Assembly (NCBI RefSeq): GCF_030272615.1
Contig: NC_081410.1
Span: 256,355,533-256,419,532 of the forward strand
DNA: 64,000 nt
From: Cryptomeria japonica
Lineage: Eukaryota > Streptophyta > Pinopsida > Cupressales > Cupressaceae
Direction of reading: 5' to 3'
Numbering within the stretch: the stretch's first letter is position 1; each line of letters starts with the position of its first letter. The translations under genes were made by a program, and so were the position numbers. Under the pieces are notes generated by a model, which saw nothing but the letters and a program-made list of their open reading frames with translations, was not told where the DNA came from and searched no databases. Below are positions 23,699-34,424 of the stretch, one piece after another.

Positions 23699-24679
23699 CT
23701 AAGTCCCGTTGTTGAAACATTTAAGAGCTTTGCTCTTGGTGGAATATCCTAGGAATATTCCTTCATCACATTTTGCATCAAACTTGCTCTGATGTTCACT
23801 TCTCTTGATATAACATCTACTACCAAACATTCTAAAGTAGCTTACCACTGGTGTCTTACCAGTCCAATACTCATAAGGAGTCTTATCCTTTCCTTTCTTG
23901 ATGAATACCCGGTTCATTATGTATACTATAGTGCTCATCACTTCTCTCCAAAAGGTGTGAGCAACTTTTCCTTGGATCAACATAGTTCTAGGTGCTTCAA
24001 CCATAGTCTGGTTGTTTCTCTTTGCTAAGCCATTATGCTGTGGAGTCCAGGGGGCAAACAGTTGCCTCTTGATACCATTCTCTTCACAATATTTGTTGAA
24101 TTCACTAGAAGTGAATTCCCCTCCTTGATCAGTTCTAAGGCATTTGATTCTTTTACCACTTTCCTTTTCTACCAATGCTCTGAAAGATTTGATCTTTCCA
24201 AAGGCTTCAGACTTGTCCTTCAAGAATGTGACCCACATCATTCTTGAGCAATCATCTGTAAGAATCATAAAATACCTATCTCCCTGCACACTCCTAGTTT
24301 TCATAGGACCACACAAATCAATATGCACAAGATCAAGTAAATTGTCTATTGTGAAAGATTTACCTTTGAAAGTTGAGGAAGACATTTTCCCTAGTTGACA
24401 TTCTCTATACAAAGGATTTTCTGGTTTTCTCAGCACTGGCAATCCTCTGACTACCTTGGTCTTACTGACCTTGACAATGTTATCAAAGTTTACATGGCAG
24501 AGTCTGCTATGCCATATCCAGCTATCATCAAATTTATCCATAAGACATGTACTTATATTTGCATTAAGCTGAAATAGGTTACCTTTGGTCTGCATATCGG
24601 TGGCCATCAATTCACCATTCTTTCCTTTGATTTTGCATGCTCCATTTTTGAATTCCAGAGTGAGTCCACTGTCATTTAG
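23699..24679 (-). pseudogene. Copia integrase
   Basis: Starts with the GAG-pre-integrase segment (WHSRLCHVNFDNI, then ENPLYRECQLGKM, where the first Cys of the CxxC pair has become Tyr). The core follows with VHIDLCGPM (first Asp), CLRTDQGGEF (second Asp) and TPQHNGLAKR, where the catalytic Glu of the usual AER is Lys. The C-terminal half includes YEYWTGKTPVVSYFRMFGSRCY and GIFLGYS. Integrase inserts the cDNA and makes the 5-bp duplication. The Glu to Lys and Cys to Tyr changes are both G-to-A type and would inactivate it. A TAG ends the open segment at 23699. Confidence 0.93.
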
Positions 24680-25010
24680 CTAGGCAACACTCAATAGATT
24701 GTGTCTGAGACCTTCCACCCAATACACATTGTCAGCACTGCTCTTTCCATTCAGAGAGATGGACCCTCTTCCTTTAACCATACATGGTGCATCATTACCA
24801 AAATGAACCACACCACCATCATATTCTTCCAAGGATAGAAACTTTCTCTGATCACCAGTCATATGGTGAGAATAGCCACTATCAATAATCCACTCATTGG
24901 AATTATCAAAGTGGGAGACAAGAGCCTTCTTGTTTGACACATCTTCCTTTACTGCAACAAACACAAGATCTTCATTCTCTTCATCTTCTGATTCCTCATT
25001 TGTGACACCT
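24680..25010 (-). pseudogene. Copia protease
   Basis: WIIDSGYSHHMTGDQRKF (about 24893-24840) is the aspartic-protease active site; family members have Cys after Asp-Ser-Gly where this copy has Tyr. GRGSISLNGK and NVYWVEGLRHNLLSV complete the domain up to a TAG at a probable Gln codon near 24680. It would cleave the polyprotein inside the particle. Confidence 0.88.
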
Positions 25011-25928
25011 TCATCAACTACAACAAAATAGTTTCTCTAGTTTCCTCCTTTGAATTTCTTGAATTTCTCCAGTCCTGTCCTTGTTGTCACCATTAGGATA
25101 GTTTATAGCAATATGTCCTATCCGATTACAAGAAAAGCATTTCAAAGGGAGCTTACCTTTGTATTTACCAGTTTCTTTAGGAATTTTCCTGGCAAGAAGA
25201 GCTTCGAATTCCATCAGGATCTCCTCATCATCCAATTCTCTGCTCTGTCTTGGTTTGCCACTGGTGCTTGCTTCTTTTCCTTTTCTAGATGGTACAATAG
25301 AAGCTCTAAAAGCTGATTCAGTCTTGTGAACACTTCCATCAAAACTATTTATCTCATAGGCTGTCAACTTTGCAATGATGGAGTCTAGGGATACCTTAGT
25401 CTTGTCTATTGATCTCAACTCCTGAATAGCAACAACCCTTATTGCATAGACTGGTAATAAGGATCTCACAACTTTGCTTACCACAGTGGAGTTTTCCATT
25501 TTACCACCTGCACTCTTGATATCTCCAACAACAGTTTTGATCCTTATTCCATAATGTTGAATGGTCTCACCTTCAACCATCCACATGTCTTCAAACTTCC
25601 CTCTGAGGCTTTCTTCCTTAGCTTGTTTTACATGCTCATCACCGTCATAGATATTCTTAAGAGTGTCCCATACTTCTTTGGGATTATCTTTATCCTAGAC
25701 ATCAATAAACTCAATGTCAGATAAGTTGCCGATTAGGGCTTCCATGACTTGCCCATTCTCATGTATTTCTCTCTTTTGATCATCGGTGAGAGTGCCGGTA
25801 GGATTAACAAAAAAATTCTCAACATAGCTCTAGTGTTGAGCACCCATGCTTTTGATGTAAATCTTCATTCTGTCTTTCCAAAATTTGAAGTTATCTCTAT
25901 TGAACTTTGGACCTTCTCTCTTCATCAT
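25011..25928 (-). pseudogene. Copia gag
   Basis: Begins at ATG 25928-25926, about 58 bases after the primer site. The N-terminal part (FNRDNFKFWKDRMKIYIKS) and EVWDTLKNIYDG, ETIQHYGIRIKTVVGDI and LRSIDKTKVSLDSIIAKLTAYE are the UBN2-type capsid of plant Copia elements. One zinc knuckle, CFSCNRIGHIAINYP (about 25140-25097), has lost its last Cys to Tyr. TAG stops stand near 25832 and 25697, and a frameshift into the protease frame lies near 25020-25040. Confidence 0.92.
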
Positions 25929-25985
25929 TACAATAGGATCTTTCCCTCAAGTGGTTAAGCTTACAACACAGAGGACTTGGAGGAC

Positions 25986-25997
25986 ACTCTAATACCA
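25986..25997 (-). other. Primer-binding site of the nested Copia
   Basis: On the - strand TGGTATTAGAGT, differing from the tRNA-Met complement TGGTATCAGAGC at two positions, two bases from the 5' LTR. Confidence 0.88.
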
Positions 25998-25999
25998 AT

Positions 26000-27575
26000 T
26001 GATAACTCAATGATGAACAATAAGTACCAAATTGGTACTGAGGGGGGGTGAATCGGTATAGTCACAAATTATTTTCCCAAGCCGGTTTGACTGCAAACAC
26101 TGCCAATGTCTGACAGACAGTAACACCAGTCTGAAATAGAATGCAACCAGTAAGGCTAGGAATGACTGTGACAAGCGTTAACCGATTAATCACTTAGTTT
26201 TCCACTCAACTTAATACTACACTTCCATTTCACCTTTATGCATGAATAGGTAATCTATCATCAGAAATATAATAACAGCTAGCTCAGCATGTTTTACCTT
26301 CAGACACAAATCACTTAAATCATCACATGAAAAATACTACACATGACACATAGATTTTTCACGTGGAAACCCAACTAGGAAAAACCACGGTGGGGATGAA
26401 TACCCACAAGCTTGTTTTGAACTCTTTAGAAGTCTGCTCTGTTAGGAGCCTAGTCCGGTTAAAGACTCTTACAACAGGTTCTACTAGGACCTGATCCTGT
26501 TAGAGATCACTCGGTTAAGGGATGGCTAAATACCTGGTTAAGGGTTAAACCCTGTTAGAGGTTACCTTGTTAGAGGATTTCAAGAACTCAATTAGTTTGA
26601 GTCACCTTGTTAAAGGATTTACAGCAAGCTGATTAAAGCTACCCGGTTAAGGGATTTTCCAACTATTGAAGTGGTTAGAGATCAATAGGTATTACAATGA
26701 TCTGATAATAGCACTCAATGCCTAATGCAGATCCACTTAAGTTCCTTCCTTCTGCACACACACAATGCAGGAATCAATCCTCTTATCTCATCTGGTCTGG
26801 CAAGAATCACGTATCTCTTCACTTAGATACACACACACCATTTGCCAACAACCTCAGCATGAAACACAACATCGACCTTATAGGAAACAAATAGGTCGGT
26901 AGCATAAACCCTAAACCCTAAACATTTAGGTTAAGCAATTCAGGTGGTTCAATCCTAGCCATTGAACACTTTGCATTTGAATGCAAAAGTCTTGAACATA
27001 TCTCAAGACATTCTCCATCATTCATTCTTCACCATTTTTATGGTGGCTTGTAACCCATCACATGTTCTCCACCATTTACAAGGACTTCGCACATTCCTGA
27101 GGTAGATAGGATCAATCTCCTTCATGCAAGATCCTTCACGTGCTCAAGCTGACGTGGCAACATGATCGGATCTTCATTACAATGCTAACTCATCACACAA
27201 TATCATCGATTGAGTCACACATGCTTGGAACACTTCAACCTGAAAACCTTTAAGCTAAGACTACCAACCAATAGTCATAACATGTTAAGTCTTCATAAAG
27301 AACATTCCATATGCCGATTCACATTTCATCATACCGGTTCTCTTGGACAACCATGCCACTTCACCTTTTGCTCAATATACCAGTTTATACCTCTATACCG
27401 GTTCACTTCGGCAACTGTTTAGCTTCAATATACCTGTTCACTACTTTGCATATATACCGGTTCACCACATTGTACCGGTTCACATTTCAGCATATTACTG
27501 GTTCACTCTCCAACATATTGACATCAATGACAACATAATATCATCATGTCAACATACTCAGCACAAATACCAACA
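26000..27575 (-). repeat. 5' LTR of the nested Copia
   Basis: 1,576 bp, aligned throughout with 20066-21623. It has an additional GGTTAAGGG module near 26511-26550 absent from the other LTR. Telomere-like repeat at 26905-26923. Confidence 0.95.
26905..26923. repeat. Telomere-like CCCTAAA repeat in the LTR
   Basis: Same string and same relative position as 20953-20971 in the partner LTR. Confidence 0.85.
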
Positions 27576-27580
27576 GTAAT
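27576..27580. repeat. Target-site duplication (right) of the nested Copia
   Basis: GTAAT, identical to 20061-20065. Confidence 0.95.
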
Positions 27581-27943
27581 ATCTTGAGGAAGTTCTCTTC
27601 CAGAAACGCTTATGAAGTTGAGTTACTGGATAATTTGAGTATTTCACCTATATTCAATATTTCAGATCTACATCAGTATCATGAATTAGGTTTTAGTGAA
27701 TACAACATTGTAGAACTAGAGAAACAGTTGCCCCGCAAGGAACCAAAACAAATTGAAGATATTTTGGACACAAGGATTGGGCGTACTACCCGAAGCAGTC
27801 AGGTAATGGAGTATCTTGTGAAATGGAAGGACAAACCAGTTGAAGACTCATCTTGGATTTATTAGGTAGAGGTGGAACGCCTTGGTTTTCCTCTAAACCC
27901 AACAAAGTGAGGGACTCATTGTTTTTCAAAAACCTCGGATGGC
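27581..27943 (+). pseudogene. Gypsy integrase C-terminus and chromodomain
   Basis: Continuation of the integrase cut at 20065, in the same frame. NAYEVELLDNLSISPIFNISDL (27607-27670) matches the equivalent part of the Gypsy remnant at 1764-3306 (NAYEVELPPNLSISPIFN near 2934-2988). EDILDTRIGRTTRSSQ and MEYLVKWKDKPVEDSSW (about 27750-27858) form the chromodomain with its YLVKWK core and conserved Trp. A TAG interrupts near 27863 and a TGA follows at 27908. Chromodomains bind methylated histone H3 and steer integration to heterochromatin in this family. Confidence 0.9.
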
Positions 27944-28706
27944 TAATGCAGGAGCATCCCCGGTTCTTGGCAATCTTGCATCAACCAAAAATATTTCTTT
28001 TCTATTTTGCAGTTTAGACATTTATTTCTGCTTTTTCTTTCATTGGCTCACTAGATCTTATGGAGCTAGATTTTTCTATAGGACATGATCATCTTCCTTA
28101 TTCCTAAACCATGAAGCATTTGGATCATTTTCTGGCAAGTTATCAATTCCAGATTCCGAGATAGTTTTCTGGCATCGGAACCGCTTGGACCTATTTGCAT
28201 TGGTGAATCTACTAGATCTTTTATGTAGCTTGTGGAGCCTATTTCTTTGATTCCGATGTTCCTTGGCATGTGGCCAACCTTCCCTTTGATCCACACATCA
28301 TCCTTTGGATTTTTCAGAAGAATATCTTTGGTGGAGGCCTACCTATTGGTTTTACACGTTTGATCTTGTTCTTCGACATTTGATCCCTTTTGGTTGATCG
28401 GATCCCCTTGGATTGTATAAATAATTCTAATTGAGCATTATAAATCAAGGAGATAGAACATAGAGATAGATTCTAAGATTTAGAGGTCCGGAGTTGACCA
28501 ATTTTGTAATTGAGCATGTATGTAGCAAGGGAGTGAGCCGGATCTTGTAATCCAGATGTTACTAGTTATGTGTAATCAATTTTCATGATCTAATTCATTA
28601 AGTTTTGCATTGCCTCCATCATATCCTCTTGTTTTCATTGTGTTTACTCTTGCTACCTGGTCCGGATTGATCTCTTTGAGGTCTCTCCTAACTGGTGACT
28701 GCACCA
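27944..28706 (+). repeat. 3' LTR of the Gypsy chromovirus
   Basis: Aligned with 13854-14596. The first dinucleotide is TA instead of TG, and it carries about 20 extra bases near 28134-28156 compared with the 5' LTR. Ends ACTGCACCA before TGCCA. Confidence 0.93.
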
Positions 28707-28711
28707 TGCCA
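28707..28711. repeat. Target-site duplication (right) of the Gypsy element
   Basis: TGCCA, identical to 13849-13853. Confidence 0.9.
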
Positions 28712-30416
28712 AAAGGGTAAAAGTTACACTTCCAGAACATTCTAAGGTAGTTATAAATTCTATATAAGACAATTTTGTCTCTGGCTTGTAGATTATTGTA
28801 ATGGAAATTCCCATGTTGTTGTTGCATGATATTTTTAAAGTATTATAATTTCATTTCATTGAGATAATAAGAAGCAAGTGTTTCCTCTCTAATGTTTTCT
28901 GTTTATTTCTCTACTGTTGTTGTGTGTGGGTTTATAAGGGGAGTACCCTTTATCATTTACCCTAGCCTAATTAGTCTACACCATGGCTCATCTACAAGTA
29001 AGATAAATCATGCACATAGTTTACCTCAACCCTAAAGACCCTTAATTTTGTAAAACTTGGGCTTTCATACCAATGCCATGTATGCCTAGAAGAGGTTTAT
29101 TTATTTTTTATATTTAAGACCATTTTTTTGTTAATAAAAGATATGACTCAACTAATAGTTAATACACTTAATATTTATCCATACATCATACATTTACTCT
29201 AATAATTAATTTTCTCATTTTAACATTTAATCAACTTTGCACACCTAACTACCAGGGTACTAAAGCATGATGAAGTTTTTCAATTTTTAGATATGTGTAT
29301 CTTTTTTATAGCGTGTAATGACCAAGTTGACTCTTACTATAATTCTGAATGATGCATGTTTAAATATAATGTATCATTTACCTATATCAAATTTAACATT
29401 TAAAATTTATTTCGTCAAGTAATTAAATAAAAAGTGTAGTCTTTGTTTTAGGTGTTGAAAATTGAAAGATAATATAGCTAATTTAATGTATACATATTAA
29501 ATCATTTAAGTAGAGATATAGGTCCATTACAATTCAATTAGTAGTTTGAGTTATAATCCTTGTAATACTAATAGCTCTAATGAATATTGTAAAAGTAAAA
29601 AATATAAGCGAGCAATAGAGTTTTGACTAAATTATTGTAGATTCTTTGACCACAACTAGATCGAGTTGCATTTAAATCTTATGAAACTATGATCTGCATA
29701 GCGTTAATATTCTCTTTCAGGTGCAAGATTGGTGAAAGGATCCCTTTTTCAAGGTTTTTCCATGTGGAGGCCTCGTGAAAAGGCAAAGAGATAATGAGGA
29801 GAAGTTTTAAAGATTTTATGCCAGTATGCCATGTGTCTAAAGGTTAAAACAAGTTTCCCACACCCTCTCATAAAACTCTTGGTTTCAGAAGAAGGCACCC
29901 ATGGAAGGCCCCACAAGAAAGAGGTGCAGAGAGATTGAAAAAGATATGTGGAAGCCTCGTAGAATTTTAAGCTCAAACCATAGGGTATCACTCAAGAAAC
30001 CTATTGAAATGCCACATATCCCAAACATGTGTGGGACCATCAAGATTTTATAACATTTAGGAAGTCATGATGGGAAGTGCCATTTGTTAGTCGAGCGGAG
30101 TTTTCACAAGCCCTTGATTAAAAAAGGAAGTACAAGCATGCCTTTGGCTAGTTAAAAATAGAATAAACTTAGATGCCTAATGGACCTTAAATAGAATCCA
30201 AGTGGTGCTCATGTGTGAAGATGAGGGGAGAGAATAATGCAAAACATCCTTCATGTGGGGATAGTTACAACAGTCAACATGATTTGATGAACACACATGA
30301 CAAGTATGTAAAGGAGGATTCAGTTACAAAAATCATTCTAATTCTTAAGAATGATATCCTTAAAATCCTACGAGAATTCCTATAATAGGGGAACTTTTTG
30401 AAAAGAGGGATATTGT
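28712..30416. other. AT-rich sequence without a gene
   Basis: Only short chance frames. The 80-codon antisense frame at 29749-29991 shows no family resemblance I recognise. No LTR or repeat boundaries were found. Confidence 0.6.
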
Positions 30417-31752
30417 TGTTGGACATTGCTACTGCTAGGATACGTTGTTGTCATTGATGTCAACATATTCCTATGTTTTGGTGTTGCAGAGAATTATTTT
30501 GATGATCCAGTGATTGTTGAGAATTGATTTGGATTTGTGGTTCAGTATGAAGTATCTCTATTTCATTCTTTATTGATTACATGATGCTATGTGATGATTT
30601 GATCAAGTTATGGATTTCGGTATGGAGACTGGTTTTCAGTGTTCAGTGTTTTGTTGATTGATTTGTTGTGCTCTGGTATGATCATATCTTGTGTTATGGA
30701 TTTGGGAGAGTGTTTGTGATGTTTGTGTGTATCTTCATTTCAAATGGTTCATGATTTGATGTTCTAGAAGCTATCTTTCTTATCCGAGTTGTTGTTGTTA
30801 AGTGTTCTTGAGTGTTAGCATGTTGATCGATGAAGATTTGAATAAGTGGTGTTGGTGCAGCTATTGTGGATAGTTCTAACATGCTTGTTGGTGTTTCCTA
30901 ATCATGTCCTATTTTTTTTGGTGGTCTGCATTTATCCTTGTGCAAGTTATTGAAGATCGTCTGAGTACGGTGATGTTCTTCGTGTTATGCTGTATTTTTG
31001 GTGGTGTAGCATGTTGTGGTTGATCTTGGCAAAATTTTTGGTGGTGATGTGTGTTTGGAGATTTGATTTAGGTCCATGCTATGTTTTTTATGACATTGTA
31101 TTGGTCCGTGGTGGATTTATGTATCGTGTGATGTAATTTTGTAATTAGGTGTTAAGGGTTTGGCCGACCTTGTAGTCAAGGTTGATGATTTGTATAAATG
31201 AGTATAATATTCATGTAATTTGGTGATAGTAGTTGAGTCTGCATTATCAAAGAGTGGTGTATGTGAGATCAAGTGAATTCATCTTTCGGTGTGGTGTGTT
31301 GAGTAGAGACTAGTGAAGGGAAAACATTTGAGCTTAACTGGAACTGTTATCAAGCATTAACGGATGCTATTTTTGCATTCATCTTTTTCGAATTGTAGTC
31401 CAAATTTCTTTGTAAGGTAGTGAACCTTCCCTATGGGTTGGAGCCTTCTGGGTCATTGTAATTTGAGTAGCGAGCTCTAGGCAGTGTGCCTAAATGCATG
31501 TGCATTCCCCATTGTAATATTTACACATACTACTGTAGAGTATCATCTAATTGTGGGTAGGTTTCCACCATGGCTTTTCCCTTAACCGGGTTTTCCACAT
31601 CAAAATATTGGTGTTATGTGGGTTGCTATCATTGATGTTACCTTTCTTTTTACTGCAATTGTTCAGATATGAGATTGTGCTTAATTTGCTTAATCTGATG
31701 AAAATTGATTCACCCCCCTGCTCTCAGTTTTCCTTCTTTGTTGTTGCCAACG
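30417..31752 (+). mobile_element. Solo Copia-type LTR
   Basis: Begins TGTTGGACATTG; a TATAAAT lies at about 31192-31198, 30 bases after GGCCGACC. The core GGCTTTTCCC...GGGTTTTCCACA is at about 31571-31600 and the terminal GATTCACCCCCC at about 31707-31718. The 3' end is read as GCCAACG (CA mutated to CG). With that end the flanks are ATTGT (30412-30416) and ATTAT (31753-31757), a 4/5 target match. No internal domain. Confidence 0.7.
31192..31198 (+). promoter_or_regulatory. Probable LTR TATA box
   Basis: TATAAAT downstream of GGCCGACCTTG, equivalent in position to the TATA boxes at 1201 and 5564. Confidence 0.4.
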
Positions 31753-32424
31753 ATTATAATTCTCTTTCTAATGAAAAATTGTAAGAATGTATAATATTTT
31801 AGTAATTTGCATCTATGTCTGACCATATCATGCTTGTTCTTAGGTTGGGCATTAGACTATGCCTTTGTTTTCCTTTTTCTTGTTTTTCCTAAGTTTACAT
31901 ACTCTATGTTGTTTTAATTTAGAAGTGGTTATTGTATTCTCATTTTGACTTCTTTATTTTCTATTAAATTTGTGAAGGATGGATCATATATAATCTTTCA
32001 CTCCTCCATTTTCCTTGAATTAGGAATTAGATTATGCCATTAAGAAACAATATTTTAAGAATTGTTAAACATTGTGAGAATCACAAAGAATTACTTTTCT
32101 TTCCACAAGCACTGGCATGTGCTACTCATAGGAGGATTTACAAGCTATGCCCTATGTCTGAGTCACTCCAAGAATTTCATTCTTCTCTCAATAATGAATA
32201 ATTATGGTGTGATGTGCTCATTTCTAGGAATCAATGTTTCTTTGTGATTTCCACAAAAAGGGAATTAAAGTGTTGTGAAAGCTCTATTTGGTGTATTGCC
32301 TTAGTTTATTTTTTTTCCTTTCTTTTCCTTCTCCCCTTCCAAATGAAGAGTTGGCTTCTAAAATCTTGGAGGTTTTTTCATAGACCACAAACTTAAAAAT
32401 CAAGGTCCCATGCTTGTGTAACTT
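31753..32424. other. AT-rich sequence without a gene
   Basis: No supported coding region or repeat. It leads into the decayed frame that starts at about 32425. Confidence 0.55.
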
Positions 32425-32897
32425 TTGAATTACCCTTCAAAGGTGCAAACGTTTTGGGGATCAATAGTTTTCCTGGCACATCTAATGGGACCTCAGAATG
32501 CTTATTGTAGAAGATGTGGTGTTTTTCCAAGTATTCTACCGAAAGAAGTTTCTAGTCAACACCCAGTAGATATGCATGATCATAAGTCAGGTCATATATA
32601 TCACCTCCCCTTTGAGGGATGATTTTTAGCAAGTTTTCATTCATGACTCGGCATCAGCATGGAAGGCTACTTTGATCAACAATTATTTTTCCCCCCTTTC
32701 CATGAAAATGAAGGGATCTTACCCATGTATCCCCAAGTGTTTCATCAGCAAATTTATTACATTTTCCATTCCTCCGATGAAAGGTGTTTCATTGATATTA
32801 GCATCAAAGGGATTATGGAAGATTTTCAAGACCAGTTAAGATCAATTGAAGCAAAAGAGCTAAGATATCAAAATCAACTTACTAATCATGCCTTCAT
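32425..32897 (+). pseudogene. Unidentified decayed reading frame, part 1
   Basis: A coding-like stretch, best seen at 32659-32897 (starting MEGYFDQQLFFPPFHENEG and ending with a charged, probably helical EDFQDQLRSIEAKELRYQNQ). It is cut at 32897 by the element at 32898-40918. Removing that element joins the segment to 40919 onward, where charged helical residues (EELER...K) continue. I do not recognise the protein; a retroelement Gag or a host gene exon are both possible. Confidence 0.4.
32893..32897. repeat. Target-site duplication (left), TTCAT
   Basis: TTCAT before the left LTR; the identical copy is at 40919-40923. Confidence 0.93.
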
Positions 32898-34079
32898 TGT
32901 TAGGTCCAACTAGGAAAGCTAATGTACTGAGAGGGGAGGGGTGAATCAGTACTTCAAAACTTTTCTCCAAAAACAATCTTACTGATAAACATAAATTGTA
33001 AACTATTGATCTCATAATATAAAACTAACACATAATTATAGAAATAACATTCATACACATTTCACTCCATAAAACAAATATTTTGGTTACCCAGAAACTC
33101 TTTGTTAGAGAGAAAAAATACGGTGGGGATGGCACCCACAACTTCACTACTGCAATAATAAAGGTTGCTCGGTTAGAGCTACATGTTTAGCTATTTCTGA
33201 TAGCTTACCCTGTTAGGAGTATCAAGATCTTTAGATCTACCTTGCTAAAGGATTTTACAACACTTATACAAAATGCTGCACCTGGTTAAAGGCTTTACAA
33301 TTTATAGACTTTGTTAGAGTCTTTTACCCTGTTAAAGGTTTCTATTACAACTCAAATGATTCAATAAAATATTTACAAATATCTGCAATGTTATAGTAGA
33401 TTCTATGTGCTCAATATGAAATTACCTTGCTCATAGCATACCTCGGTAATAGATAAATCAACTCGGTAAACCCTTCTGTTTACTCAGTCCCTTAAACTAT
33501 TCTCAGAAGACTTTCTCGGTGACCTCTAAATATCTCTATCAGTCATAGCAGTCACAGCTCAATGTGTCCTCTTATGATTTTCCTTTTTAACTCTTCTATC
33601 ACACATGTCTCTCTCTTTTTGATTCTCAAATCACTTTGTATAAATAGATCTCTAGGATGGTGATCTTGTTCATGCTTCAATCTTACAAACAAGATTCATC
33701 GAATGAATAATGATAGAAATTATTTCATTGGATAAACTTCCTCAAAATCATACAAAATCTTGAAGTGCAATTTCCTATGTGATAACGGTTCCCTATTCCT
33801 CGATTCTTGTAACACGTTTCCACATATGTGTCTAGGTTCATTGAATCTGGTAACATGTTTCTACTCAGTTCAGATTACTCAGTATACCTTCTTTTTAGCT
33901 CGGTAGACATAGAATGTTACGCGGTAGTCAGCTCAGTGTATACTTAACTCTATGACTCCTTTCTTCTGTAACTGACTGATTTAGTGCTTACTGACTGAAT
34001 ATTTCGGTAGTATTAACCAGGTAGAGTATATAGAATGACTTTGGACATAAAACTAATGACAACTTAGTAAATAATAACA
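32898..34079 (-). repeat. 3' LTR of the pol-less element
   Basis: 1,182 bp, TGTTAGGTCC to AATAACA. Contains CTCGGTA words scattered through it and five GTTA(G/A)AGG-like modules at about 33205-33345. Confidence 0.94.
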
Positions 34080-34094
34080 ATCTCCCCTTTCGAC
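34080..34094 (-). other. Polypurine tract of the pol-less element
   Basis: On the - strand CGAAAGGGGAGAT directly before the 3' LTR. Confidence 0.8.
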
Positions 34095-34424
34095 ATTAGT
34101 TTGGTATGTTTGACAAAACTCCTTTCAAAGTCATAACTCAAAATCTATATACTTATAAAATTTGACTAGAATGACAGTATATACAATTGTCAATGAATAG
34201 TAACATATTTAAATATATACTCCCCTTATCAATATACCGTAATGCTCCCGTGATCAATGCTCGGTGTTCACTACCCTGTGTTTTATGCTCCCACTATCAA
34301 ATTCAACTATACATTTAGATACTCTATTCTGCTCGGTATACTGTACACTCTTATACTCAGTACATACTCGGTATACTCCCCCTTTTGACAAACATCAAAA
34401 CTAGTTACCATTAGGTGGAGGCAA

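Larger units (their letters stand above)
20066..27575 (-). mobile_element. Full-length antisense Ty1/Copia retrotransposon
   Basis: 7.5-kb element with two LTRs, perfect GTAAT target copies, a tRNA-Met primer site beside the right LTR and a polypurine tract beside the left LTR, all read on the - strand. Gene order gag, protease, integrase, RT, RNase H is the Copia order. The single long frame (start 25928, natural TGA at 21826-21828) is broken by two frameshifts and about eight TAG stops. In the first ~200 aligned bases the LTRs differ at 13 positions plus an indel in a G run, most changes being C/T or G/A. It inserted into the Gypsy integrase, so it is younger than that element. Confidence 0.96.
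13854..28706 (+). mobile_element. Ty3/Gypsy chromovirus with two nested insertions
   Basis: Complete element: 5' LTR, tRNA-Met-like primer site, gag, protease, RT, RNase H, integrase, chromodomain and 3' LTR, in that order, flanked by TGCCA on both sides. After subtracting the two insertions (15504-16755 and 20066-27575, each with one target copy) roughly 6.1 kb of original element remain. The LTRs differ at many positions and by an indel of about 20 bases, clearly more than the LTR pairs of the nested Copia. This fits its being the older host. All reading frames are broken by stops and frameshifts, so it cannot move by itself. Confidence 0.95.

Noticed and set aside
22719-25316. + strand frames inside the nested Copia
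   Set aside because: They lie opposite clear Copia RT, integrase and gag coding sequence.
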